In this document: piece after piece, positions 9,399-15,858 of the stretch | Position numbering within the stretch: the first letter of the stretch is position 1 | How the letters are laid out: each line of letters begins with the position of its first letter | Assembly (NCBI GenBank): GCA_905212215.1 | Contig: CAJMDR010000001.1 | Span: 1 to 27,543, forward strand | DNA from: an uncultured Porphyromonadaceae bacterium | Lineage (GTDB): Bacteria; Bacteroidota; Bacteroidia; Bacteroidales; Muribaculaceae | DNA length: 27,543 bases | Reading direction: 5' to 3' | Made by a program: the position numbers and the translations under genes | The notes under the pieces: model-generated | Database searches by the model: none | What the model was told of the DNA's origin: nothing | The model's input: the letters and a program-made list of their open reading frames with translations, nothing else

Positions 9399-10868
9399 AT
9401 GATAACTTTTATTGTATCGCTTGTACTGCTGATAGGCGGCTATTTTATCTATGGTAAATTTGCCGCCAAAGTAGTAGGCATAGACCCCAATCGCCAGACA
9501 CCTGTCAAAACCATGGCTGATGGCGTAGACTACGTAGAGCTACCTACCTGGAAGATATTTCTCATCCAGTTCCTCAATATTGCAGGGTTAGGTCCTATCT
9601 TTGGAGCTATCATGGGCGTCATGTACGGTCCTTCAGCATTTCTATGGATAGTATTCGGCACCATCTTTGCCGGCGCCGTGCATGACTTTATGTCAGGCAT
9701 GATGTCTCTGCGCATGAAAGGAGCTTCATTGCCTGAGATAGTAGGACAGGAACTTGGCGGAGGGATAAAGAACACAATGCGAGTCTTCGCTCTGTTGCTG
9801 ATGATACTTGTAGGTGCGGTATTCGTATTCAATCCGGCAGATTTGCTGGCCATGCTGACACCCAAGAGTCTTGACCGAATGTTCTGGATAGTGATGATAT
9901 TCGCTTACTATATGGCCGCCACACTGTTGCCGATAGACAAACTCATAGGCAAGCTCTATCCATTGTTCGGCTTCGCTCTACTGTTCATGGCCGTTGGCAT
10001 AATGGTAATGCTCTTCGTACACTCCGATACCGTTCCGGAGTTATGGGATCAGTTCTATAATCACAAGCCCAATGCTGAGGAAAATCCCATTTTCCCCATG
10101 ATGTTCGTATCCATAGCCTGTGGTGCCATATCCGGTTTCCATGCCACTCAAAGCCCAATGATGGCTCGCTGCCTCAAGAACGAGAAATATGCCCGTCCTG
10201 TGTTCTACGGAGCAATGGTGACTGAAGGCATAGTAGCTCTCATCTGGGCCGCTGCCGCAGTAGCATTTACCGGCGGATACAGTCAGCTTCAGGAAGCACT
10301 CGGCACAGGCTCTCCAGCCCCGTTGGTGCAGAATCTGTCCACTACATGGCTCGGCACTTTTGGCGGTATCTTAGCTATATTGGGAGTTGTAGCGGCCCCT
10401 ATCACATCGGGAGACACCGCTCTTCGCAGCGCACGACTGATTGCTGCCGACTTCACCAATATAAAGCAGAAAAAAATCATCAACCGTCTGTTGGTATCCA
10501 TACCCATCTTCGCCATCTGTTTCCTCGTGATGCTGATGCCTTACGATGTTCTGTGGCGCTATTTCGCATGGTGCAATCAGGCTTTGTCGGTCTTCACATT
10601 GTGGGCTATTACAATCTGGCTGGCAAGCCGAAAAAGGTTCTATGGCATATCGCTTATTCCCGCCATGTTCATGACCGTGGTAACTGTAAGCTACATTCTG
10701 TTTGCGCCAGAAGGTATAGGATTACTCACTCAGGCTCTTTTCGGGGTAAAAGTAGACTATTATCTCGCAATCGGTATCGGCATCGCCGTGGCATTGCTGT
10801 TCCTCGCAATGTTCCTCATGAAGAAGAACCGCATAAGCCAGCAGGAGCTTAAACCTCAGCTTGACTGA
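9399..10868 (+). CDS. cstA: Carbon starvation protein CstA family transporter
   Basis: This 489-residue polytopic membrane protein has about 12-14 hydrophobic segments across its length. CstA signatures are visible: FLNIAGLGPIFGAIMGVMYG near residue 60, FAGAVHDFMSGMMSLR near 90, ACGAISGFHATQSPMMARC near 240 and APITSGDTALRSARL near 335. CstA proteins import peptides or pyruvate, typically during carbon limitation. The protein is shorter than the roughly 700-residue enterobacterial form, as is common in Bacteroidetes. It is followed 15 bases later by a bcp-type peroxiredoxin, suggesting one transcript. No TAnnTTTG box was found in the 79-base gap before it, so its promoter may lie upstream of the propeller-like gene. 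Confidence 0.93.
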   Translation: MITFIVSLVLLIGGYFIYGKFAAKVVGIDPNRQTPVKTMADGVDYVELPTWKIFLIQFLNIAGLGPIFGAIMGVMYGPSAFLWIVFGTIFAGAVHDFMSGMMSLRMKGASLPEIVGQELGGGIKNTMRVFALLLMILVGAVFVFNPADLLAMLTPKSLDRMFWIVMIFAYYMAATLLPIDKLIGKLYPLFGFALLFMAVGIMVMLFVHSDTVPELWDQFYNHKPNAEENPIFPMMFVSIACGAISGFHATQSPMMARCLKNEKYARPVFYGAMVTEGIVALIWAAAAVAFTGGYSQLQEALGTGSPAPLVQNLSTTWLGTFGGILAILGVVAAPITSGDTALRSARLIAADFTNIKQKKIINRLLVSIPIFAICFLVMLMPYDVLWRYFAWCNQALSVFTLWAITIWLASRKRFYGISLIPAMFMTVVTVSYILFAPEGIGLLTQALFGVKVDYYLAIGIGIAVALLFLAMFLMKKNRISQQELKPQLD

Positions 10869-10883
10869 AAAAGTTATAATACT

Positions 10884-11363
10884 ATGAATATAGACGACAA
10901 ATTCCCGGATTCGCTGGGAAGAGACCAAAATGGTGAGGAAGTGAAGCTGTCGGCTTACCCAGCCGGAGTACGCTTCATAATCTACTTCTACCCGAAAGAC
11001 TCCACTCCGGGCTGTACTCTTGAGGCAAGATCATTAGCCTCGGCTTATAGCCAGTTCTTAGAGATGGGCTACCAGATAATAGGTGTAAGCGCTGGCGATG
11101 AGAAGAGCCATCAGCGCTTCATTGCCAAGAATGAGCTTCCTTTCCCGCTCATAGCAGACACGGAGCACGTTCTCTGCGAAACAGCCGGTGTCTGGCAACT
11201 TAAAAAGATGGCAGGGAGGGAATATATGGGTATTGTCCGCACCACCTTTGTCTGTGAACATGACGGCACGGTGACAGATGTAATCCGCAAGGTGGACACA
11301 AAGAATGCCTCGACACAGCTGTTCAGTTTGCTGGAGGGAAGGAGTAATCCAAATCCGGCATGA
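10884..11363 (+). CDS. bcp: Thiol peroxidase / peroxiredoxin of the Bcp (PrxQ) family
   Basis: Bcp-type peroxiredoxins reduce hydrogen peroxide and organic peroxides in the cytoplasm using thioredoxin. The 159-residue protein has the family core FYPKDSTPGCTLEARS, with the peroxidatic cysteine at residue 44, plus IIGVSAGDEKSHQRF and FPLIADTEHVLCE. The usual second cysteine five residues after the first is an arginine here (R49). Cys98 and Cys123 remain, so a different resolving cysteine or a 1-Cys mechanism is possible. The gene starts 15 bases after cstA. A thioredoxin gene, a natural electron donor, lies convergently just beyond (11537-11833). Confidence 0.92.
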   Translation: MNIDDKFPDSLGRDQNGEEVKLSAYPAGVRFIIYFYPKDSTPGCTLEARSLASAYSQFLEMGYQIIGVSAGDEKSHQRFIAKNELPFPLIADTEHVLCETAGVWQLKKMAGREYMGIVRTTFVCEHDGTVTDVIRKVDTKNASTQLFSLLEGRSNPNPA

Positions 11364-11468
11364 TAGAACTACAAATTTATGCTAACGTTTGCCTCCGCCG
11401 AGCGGAGGCAAACGACCCAGGACTCAAACAGAAACAGACATTGTAATAAAGTTAGTTCTACAAATTAT
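11364..11468. repeat. Compact palindromic repeat-like element after bcp
   Basis: Directly after the bcp stop, TAGAACTA (11364-11371) is matched inversely by TAGTTCTA (11453-11460). The same ends carry a direct repeat of CTACAAATT (11369-11377 and 11458-11466). Between them lie a 12-bp perfect GC-rich hairpin (11386-11414) and a spacer with no coding signal. The arrangement resembles a REP or small MITE-like intergenic element, but I cannot test for other copies in the genome. Confidence 0.45.
11386..11414. other. 12-bp perfect GC-rich hairpin
   Basis: CGTTTGCCTCCG (11386-11397) pairs perfectly with 11403-11414 around the loop CCGAG. No T-tract follows on either strand, so it is not a standard intrinsic terminator. 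It could protect the 3' end of the cstA-bcp message or be the core of a repeat element. Confidence 0.7.
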
Positions 11469-11482
11469 CATCGTATTACAAC

Positions 11483-11518
11483 AAAGGAGGCTGCGTCAAT
11501 AATGGCACGGCCTCCTTT
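11483..11518. terminator. Candidate bidirectional terminator between bcp and thioredoxin
   Basis: AAAGGAGGC (11483-11491) pairs with GCCTCCTTT (11510-11518) around an 18-nt loop. It lies between two convergent genes, where a shared terminator is expected. The A- and T-rich stem ends could give short U-runs in either direction. Confidence 0.6.
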
Positions 11519-11536
11519 ATGTATTGAAAGTAAAGA

Positions 11537-11833
11537 TTACATATAGTTCTCAACGGTTCCTACCAGTTGACGCAGGGTCATTTCACCGCTCTGGCGCCAT
11601 ACTTCTTCACCACCTTTATAGAGGATGAAAGTAGGTATGCTTTCCACTCCGTTCTCGGAGGCAAGCTGCTGGTTTTCGTCAATATCGAACTGATAAATGT
11701 CGCAACGACCTTCGAGTTCTCCTTTTGCCTCCCTTACCAAAGGCATCATGCGCTGGCAATGAGGACACCAGCTTGCAAAGAATTCTACCAGAACGAGGTC
11801 GGAACTGTTGATTAAGTCATTGTAGTTAGCCAT
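11537..11833 (-). CDS. Thioredoxin-family protein with CPHC active site
   Basis: This is a small cytoplasmic thiol-disulfide oxidoreductase of 98 residues with a complete thioredoxin core: VLVEFFASWCPHCQRM with the redox pair Cys23 and Cys26, FDIDENQQLASENGV, and the cis-proline loop SIPTF (Pro67). It has no signal peptide. The CPHC dipeptide is the type seen in DsbA and in some thioredoxins, and usually makes the protein more oxidising than the CGPC form. It sits between the bcp peroxiredoxin (convergent) and the OmpA-like gene (same strand, 130 bases upstream). It may supply electrons to Bcp; that link is inferred from proximity only. Confidence 0.93.
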   Translation of the reverse strand: MANYNDLINSSDLVLVEFFASWCPHCQRMMPLVREAKGELEGRCDIYQFDIDENQQLASENGVESIPTFILYKGGEEVWRQSGEMTLRQLVGTVENYM

Positions 11834-11898
11834 ATCTTTCAGCTTTTGTGTTATTCATAGTTTGCCGCCTTTACCGACGGTTTATCCTTATAACACAA

Positions 11899-11931
11899 TT
11901 TGCCTGCAAAGGGTTTATCCTTGCAGGCAAA
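11899..11931 (-). terminator. Hairpin after the OmpA-like gene, possible terminator
   Basis: TTTGCCTGCAA (11899-11909) pairs perfectly with 11921-11931 over 11 bp around an 11-nt loop. It lies 33 bases past the end of the leftward OmpA-like gene. The following sequence on that strand is TTGTGTTAT, a weak U-run. A direct repeat GGTTTATCCTT (11879-11889 and 11912-11922) overlaps the hairpin loop. Confidence 0.6.
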
Positions 11932-11963
11932 CATAAAAACCAATGCGATATGTTTCAGATTCT

Positions 11964-12623
11964 TTAAAAAGCTATTCTGCCTCTCTTTGCTTCCTGAAGC
12001 ATTTTCTCGCCGGGAACGAGGTAAATCTCCAGTCTTCTGTTCTTTGCCCTGTTGTTAAGAGAAAGATAGTCCACACCCGGGAGAGGATCCCACTGTCCGC
12101 TGGCGGTTGGAAAGAGATACTGGGTGTTGCATCCTTGTTGCTCGAACCAGTCGAAGATAGTCGTGACGCGCTCCAAAGTGAGATTGTCATTATATTGCGA
12201 ATTACCCGTATTATCGGAGTGCATATCAAGAATTACCCAATACATGTCGGGATTCTTCAGATAACGCTTGAACGGCATCAGCACTCTGGCTGCATTCTGA
12301 CGTAAATCGATATCATTCGGCATGAACAGCATGGAAGCAGGAATGGTTACGACAAGTACTTCGCCATTACGCAGTTTCTCTACTGTAATCTGTTCACGTT
12401 TGTTGCGTTTATTAAGCTCTTTTATATCACCGTTGAGCAGAGTCGTTCCTTCTTTCTCCTGAAATTTGCGGATGAGATTAGCTTCCTTGGAATCTTTTCC
12501 AAGGGGTAATGCCAACAACAGACCGTTTTTGTCAAGTTCATCGAGGCTGCTTGGATCTATTGCCTGCACACTCAGCGCAGAGCCGAGGATGATACTACAT
12601 ACGAGAGCCCAAATCTTCTTCAT
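11964..12623 (-). CDS. Exported OmpA-like (peptidoglycan-binding) domain protein
   Basis: From the ATG at 12623 the product is 219 residues. This start is supported by AAAGGAGAA at 12631-12639, and a TTG two codons upstream is not needed. A signal peptide (MKKIWALVCSIILGSALSVQA) has no lipobox, so the mature protein is soluble or periplasmic. Residues about 85-210 match an OmpA C-terminal fold: VLVVTIPASMLFMPNDIDLR, DMHSDNTG in place of the usual GHTDxxG, NLTLERV, and NNRAKNRRLEIYLV with the NRR signature. The aspartate and arginine that bind diaminopimelate in this family are present. It overlaps the preceding small gene by 29 bases and belongs to a rimM-led operon. A role in tethering the envelope to peptidoglycan is expected from the family. 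Confidence 0.85.
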   Translation of the reverse strand: MKKIWALVCSIILGSALSVQAIDPSSLDELDKNGLLLALPLGKDSKEANLIRKFQEKEGTTLLNGDIKELNKRNKREQITVEKLRNGEVLVVTIPASMLFMPNDIDLRQNAARVLMPFKRYLKNPDMYWVILDMHSDNTGNSQYNDNLTLERVTTIFDWFEQQGCNTQYLFPTASGQWDPLPGVDYLSLNNRAKNRRLEIYLVPGEKMLQEAKRGRIAF

Positions 12624-12924
12624 AAGCAATTTCTCCTTTTATAATAATCGTAAGATCGGGTATATTTATTGCCTTTGGGCCATTTTTTGCCAGCACCTTC
12701 ATCAGTTTTGGCGCCACTGAAGCGGGGTCAGGATATTCATCTTCCTCATCCTGTATGTTGTCAAGCGATGTTGCACCACTCTCGTCATAATAGTCCCATA
12801 ATGCGTCTATTATCTCCAGCAGATCATCGTCGGAATAACGATTATTCACTTCTTCAGGAAGTGTTTTGCGGATAAAGCCTATGGCTTCTTCTTCGTCGTA
12901 TTGGGGTATCTGTTCTTCTGCCAT
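12595..12924 (-). CDS. Small acidic protein of unknown function
   Basis: The product has 109 residues and is strongly acidic, with DEEEA, SDDDLLEIIDALWDYYDES and QDEEDEYPD. It has no signal peptide, membrane segment, cysteine or recognisable motif. The pattern of an aromatic and acidic central helix followed by a more basic segment recalls small conserved Bacteroidales proteins of unknown function. It starts 15 bases after rimM, and its 3' end overlaps the start of the OmpA-like gene by 29 bases, so translation of the two is probably coupled. The clear operon position supports it as a real gene. I do not assign a function. Confidence 0.75.
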   Translation of the reverse strand: MAEEQIPQYDEEEAIGFIRKTLPEEVNNRYSDDDLLEIIDALWDYYDESGATSLDNIQDEEDEYPDPASVAPKLMKVLAKNGPKAINIPDLTIIIKGEIAYEEDLGSRM

Positions 12925-12939
12925 GTTCTTGATAAAAGA

Positions 12940-13479
12940 TTATTGAATATCGAGGAGGCCCTCCGGAATATTCATGGTTACCGTTTTCTCTTCCGGATCA
13001 TAGACCATAATTAAATCATCAGCCACCGGAACCAGAAAAGTTCCACCTTCAGGCTTCTTCACCTCAAACAGAGGGTTCTCTTCAGTGGTAAGATCTAAAT
13101 CCTCAATTACCCCTAAGTATTTGCCATTCTGATCTATGAGAGAAAAACCTATGAAATCAGCCGCATACATCTCATCGCCGTCTCCATCGCCAAGATATTC
13201 TTTCAATTCAGCATCAGGAACAGAAACAGGCTTATTTACAAAAATCCTTGCATCTTCCTCAGAGTCAATGCCTTTGAGTTTCACAAGAGAAGTTGTTGCG
13301 CCTTTAGGACGAATGCCCTCTACCTTGAAAGGTGTGGGAATACCTTCCATGTCCACTATCACCCAGGGATGTTCCACGAAATAGTCATAATCAATATCCA
13401 GCTGCACATTCAGTTCCCCTTTCAGAGCATGTGTCCGCTGGAATTTGCCTATGTCACGTAATTGGCATTTCTCAATCAT
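12940..13479 (-). CDS. rimM: Ribosome maturation factor RimM
   Basis: RimM binds ribosomal protein S19 and helps mature the head of the 30S subunit. The 179-residue protein has the N-terminal RimM domain (DIGKFQRTHALKGELNVQ at about 9-26, VKLKGIDSEEDARIF near 67-81) and a C-terminal PRC-barrel (AADFIGFSLIDQNGKYLGVI, LFEVKKPEGGTFLVPVADD), with the family's normal length. It leads a leftward operon with a small acidic protein and an OmpA-like protein. Its ATG lies at the edge of a 37-bp palindrome containing a -7 promoter box, leaving little or no 5' leader. No other Met near the N-terminus could replace this start. Confidence 0.95.
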   Translation of the reverse strand: MIEKCQLRDIGKFQRTHALKGELNVQLDIDYDYFVEHPWVIVDMEGIPTPFKVEGIRPKGATTSLVKLKGIDSEEDARIFVNKPVSVPDAELKEYLGDGDGDEMYAADFIGFSLIDQNGKYLGVIEDLDLTTEENPLFEVKKPEGGTFLVPVADDLIMVYDPEEKTVTMNIPEGLLDIQ

Positions 13480-13515
13480 AGTGCAAAGTTACGAAAATTT
13501 CGTAACTTTGCACTA
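13479..13515. promoter_or_regulatory. Mirror-symmetric divergent promoter (37-bp perfect palindrome)
   Basis: TAGTGCAAAGTTACGAAA (13479-13496), one central A, then its exact reverse complement (13498-13515). Each arm contains a TAnnTTTG -7 box: TAACTTTG at 13503-13510 on the plus strand and the same sequence on the minus strand at 13491-13484. The first drives the acetyltransferase (ATG 18 bases after the box) and the second drives rimM (ATG 5 bases after the box). Neither side has a clear -33 TTTG. Confidence 0.8.
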
Positions 13516-13527
13516 AATTTTGGATGA

Positions 13528-13974
13528 ATGGAACAAGAGTTGCGTATAAAATCATTCAATGAATTGAGTGTTCCCGAACTCTACGATGCATTGTATCTGC
13601 GTGCAAAGGTGTTTGTCGAGGAACAGGGATGCCCGTATCTTGATCTGGATTATGTTGACCAGAAAAGTCTTCACTGCATGCTTTATGAAGATGGAAAGCT
13701 GGTAGCGTATGCCAGAGTCATTCCTGCGGGAGCACAGCACGACGATGTAAGCATAGGTCGTGTAGTGACTTCAAAACCAGGCCAGGGTTATGGTTATAAA
13801 ATTTTCTCGGCAGCCATGGACGCCGCCAAAGAAGTATTCAAGGCCAAAAGAATTGAGATTACATCGCAGGTCTACATCATGCACTTTTATGAATATTTCG
13901 GTTTCCACGCCACTTCTGAAGAATTCGTGATGGAATTCCGTCCGCATATCACCATGGTATGGGAAGAAAAATAA
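13528..13974 (+). CDS. ElaA-type GNAT N-acetyltransferase
   Basis: GNAT enzymes move an acetyl group from acetyl-CoA to an amine. This 148-residue protein matches the ElaA subgroup: LYDALYLRAKVFVEEQGCPYLDLDYVDQKS near residues 18-48, ARVIPAG at about 63-69, and the acetyl-CoA loop VVTSKPGQGYGYKIF near 79-93, followed by YEYFGFHATSEEF. ElaA proteins have no settled substrate. It is a single gene, divergent from rimM through a shared palindromic promoter and convergent with the DNA methyltransferase gene 21 bases downstream. The ATG at 13528 was chosen because another ATG at 13524 lies in a different frame. Confidence 0.9.
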   Translation: MEQELRIKSFNELSVPELYDALYLRAKVFVEEQGCPYLDLDYVDQKSLHCMLYEDGKLVAYARVIPAGAQHDDVSIGRVVTSKPGQGYGYKIFSAAMDAAKEVFKAKRIEITSQVYIMHFYEYFGFHATSEEFVMEFRPHITMVWEEK

Positions 13975-13995
13975 TCAGAAAATCGTACTGTCCCT

Positions 13996-14505
13996 TCATT
14001 CTAATTTAGAACCATTATCTTCAAGACTAAGGAGGAATTCTTTACGCCATAGGCCACAGGAATATCCACCGAGAGTGCCGTCGGAAGCGATAATCCTATG
14101 GCATGGAACTACTATAGGGTAAGGATTCGCGCCACAAGCCCGAGCTACCGCACGGTAAGCTTTAGGATTCTCTATCTGCATGGCTATTTCGGCGTAATTC
14201 GTCGTTTCGCTATAAGGTACAGCCTCTATGGCATGCCAGACCTTCTGCTGAAACCGTGTGCCTTGCGGTTCAAGAGGCAAAGTAAAATCACACCTTAATC
14301 CTTGAAAATACTCATCAAGCTGTCTGGCAGCCAGACGTAATACTTCAGTCTCATTACCACCAGTACATATCGCTAATCTATTTTCTTCGCCTGCAAAATC
14401 ATCGCTTTCGAAAGAAATGGAAGTTATATTATTCTCATTACTTTCAATAAGGATGTTTCCTAAGGGCGAATCAACTATCTTTGAATATTTTGATTTATTA
14501 TTCAT
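13996..14505 (-). CDS. ogt: Methylated-DNA--[protein]-cysteine S-methyltransferase
   Basis: This suicide repair enzyme transfers the alkyl group from O6-alkylguanine (and O4-alkylthymine) in DNA to its own cysteine. From the ATG at 14505 it has 169 residues. The signature IVVPCHRII contains the acceptor Cys135, and FQQKVWHAIEAVPYSETTNYAEIA (helix-turn-helix region, about 85-108) and the arginine finger in YRAVARACGANP are present. The N-terminal domain (about 1-75) is poorly conserved, as usual. An ATG eight codons upstream (14529) is possible but adds only unconserved residues. The gene is single, convergent with the acetyltransferase gene and divergent from the DUF362 gene. No adaptive-response (Ada) regulatory domain is present. 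Confidence 0.93.
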   Translation of the reverse strand: MNNKSKYSKIVDSPLGNILIESNENNITSISFESDDFAGEENRLAICTGGNETEVLRLAARQLDEYFQGLRCDFTLPLEPQGTRFQQKVWHAIEAVPYSETTNYAEIAMQIENPKAYRAVARACGANPYPIVVPCHRIIASDGTLGGYSCGLWRKEFLLSLEDNGSKLE

Positions 14506-14569
14506 CAATGAACGACATTTATGTAACAATAACGGAATTTTAGGTAAAGGATTGCAGAAAGAACTTCAA

Positions 14570-14577
14570 TAATTTTG
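14570..14577 (+). promoter_or_regulatory. -7 promoter box for the DUF362 gene
   Basis: TAATTTTG fits TAnnTTTG and ends 22 bases before the ATG at 14600. The -33 element is not obvious; a TTG at 14552-14554 is only 15 bases away. Confidence 0.6.
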
Positions 14578-14599
14578 CAACTGATAAATACCTACTTCA

Positions 14600-15715
14600 A
14601 TGAAACTAACAAAATCAATCTGCATCCTTGCCATCATGGCGTTCCTATTCCCGGGAATGATGAAGGCTCAGGAAACGCAAAAATCCACTGTCTACTTCGT
14701 CAAAGAGATAACGCCCGAAAACCTGGTGAAGTTGTATAAGGCATTAGGCAAAGAGGCAAAAGGGAGAGTCGCAGTGAAAATCAGTACAGGCGAAAGCCAG
14801 CAATCGAACCAGCTGAGTCCGGAACTCATCGGCCCGTTGGTGCAACAGGTAAAAGGAACTCTTGTAGAGTGCAACACAGCATACGGCGGCAACCGTTCCA
14901 ACACTGCCAGCCATCGTCGCGCCATAGAGCAACGCGGCTATAACCGCATAGCCACAGTCGACATCATGGATGAGGAAGGCTACATCGACATACCGGTCGC
15001 AGACAAAAAATATCTGCAATACGACCGTGTCGGAAGCCATCTTGCCAACTACGACTTCCTCATCAACCTCGCACACTTCAAAGGACATGCCATGGGAGGC
15101 TTCGGGGGTGTGCTGAAGAACCAAAGCATCGGCATCGCCACTCCGGCCGGAAAAACTTATATCCATACCGCCGGAGTCTATACCGACACGCGCTATCTAT
15201 TCCAGCAACCTCACGGACAAGATGGATTTTTGGAATCTATGGCTGCGGCTGCACAAGGAGTACACAACTTCTTCAAAGGGAACTGCATCTACATCAACGT
15301 CATGAACAACCTCTCGGTGGATTGTGACTGCGACGGCCACCCTTCCGCACCTCAGATGAAAGATATTGGCATGTTAGCTTCCCTGGATCCGGTAGCTCTT
15401 GACAAAGCCTGTCTCGACCTCGTCTTCAATCACCAGTCTACTGCAGGAGACAACAGCTCACCGCTTATCCAGCGCATCAACAGCCGTCATGGAACACACA
15501 TAGTAGAATATGCCGCACAGATTGGTTTCGGGAATCTTGAATATGAACTTGTGGATCTAAACCATGATGCTGTAGGGGCAGTAGATTCTGATAATCTTCT
15601 CTACAATGTATACTCACTTGATGGCGTGAAACTTCTCACAAATGCCACCTCTCTGTCAAGTCTTCAACCTGGAGTCTACATAATCAACGGCAAGAAGACC
15701 ACCCTCACAAGATAA
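14600..15715 (+). CDS. Exported DUF362-domain protein with a type IX-like C-terminal tail
   Basis: The 371-residue product has a signal peptide (MKLTKSICILAIMAFLFPGMMKA). Residues about 30-300 match DUF362: VAVKISTGESQ, ECNTAYGGNR, FLINLAHFKGHAMGGFGGVLKN near residues 153-174 and SLDPVALDKACLDLVF near 263-278. DUF362 is often linked to a ferredoxin domain; none is seen here, though a CDCDGHP motif occurs near residue 243. The last 35 residues (VYSLDGVKLL, then LQPGVYIINGKKTTLTR) match the short C-terminal tails found on many secreted Bacteroidales proteins and resemble type IX sorting signals. It is a single gene with its own -7 box and terminator. Activity and substrate are unknown. Confidence 0.85.
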   Translation: MKLTKSICILAIMAFLFPGMMKAQETQKSTVYFVKEITPENLVKLYKALGKEAKGRVAVKISTGESQQSNQLSPELIGPLVQQVKGTLVECNTAYGGNRSNTASHRRAIEQRGYNRIATVDIMDEEGYIDIPVADKKYLQYDRVGSHLANYDFLINLAHFKGHAMGGFGGVLKNQSIGIATPAGKTYIHTAGVYTDTRYLFQQPHGQDGFLESMAAAAQGVHNFFKGNCIYINVMNNLSVDCDCDGHPSAPQMKDIGMLASLDPVALDKACLDLVFNHQSTAGDNSSPLIQRINSRHGTHIVEYAAQIGFGNLEYELVDLNHDAVGAVDSDNLLYNVYSLDGVKLLTNATSLSSLQPGVYIINGKKTTLTR

Positions 15716-15734
15716 AACAGAAATATAAAAAATA

Positions 15735-15778
15735 ATAAGCGACAAAGTTACCTAATATGACTTTGTCGCTTATATTTT
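15735..15778 (+). terminator. Rho-independent terminator after the DUF362 gene
   Basis: A perfect 14-bp stem (15735-15748 with 15760-15773, arm ATAAGCGACAAAGT) and an 11-nt loop are followed by ATTTT. The A-rich stretch upstream would give U residues on the other strand, so it may also stop transcription coming from ligA. Confidence 0.85.
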
Positions 15779-15858
15779 CAGCAAATTCAAAAGAATCGAA
15801 AAAAATTCAGGGCTTTATCAATTATTCTGCTCCATCACATAACTGGAAAATAAAATAA

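Noticed and set aside
11928..11935. TATGTTTG on the minus strand as the thioredoxin promoter
   Set aside because: It matches TAnnTTTG but sits in a hairpin arm, has no -33 partner at the right distance, and would give a leader of about 90 bases. Not listed as a feature.
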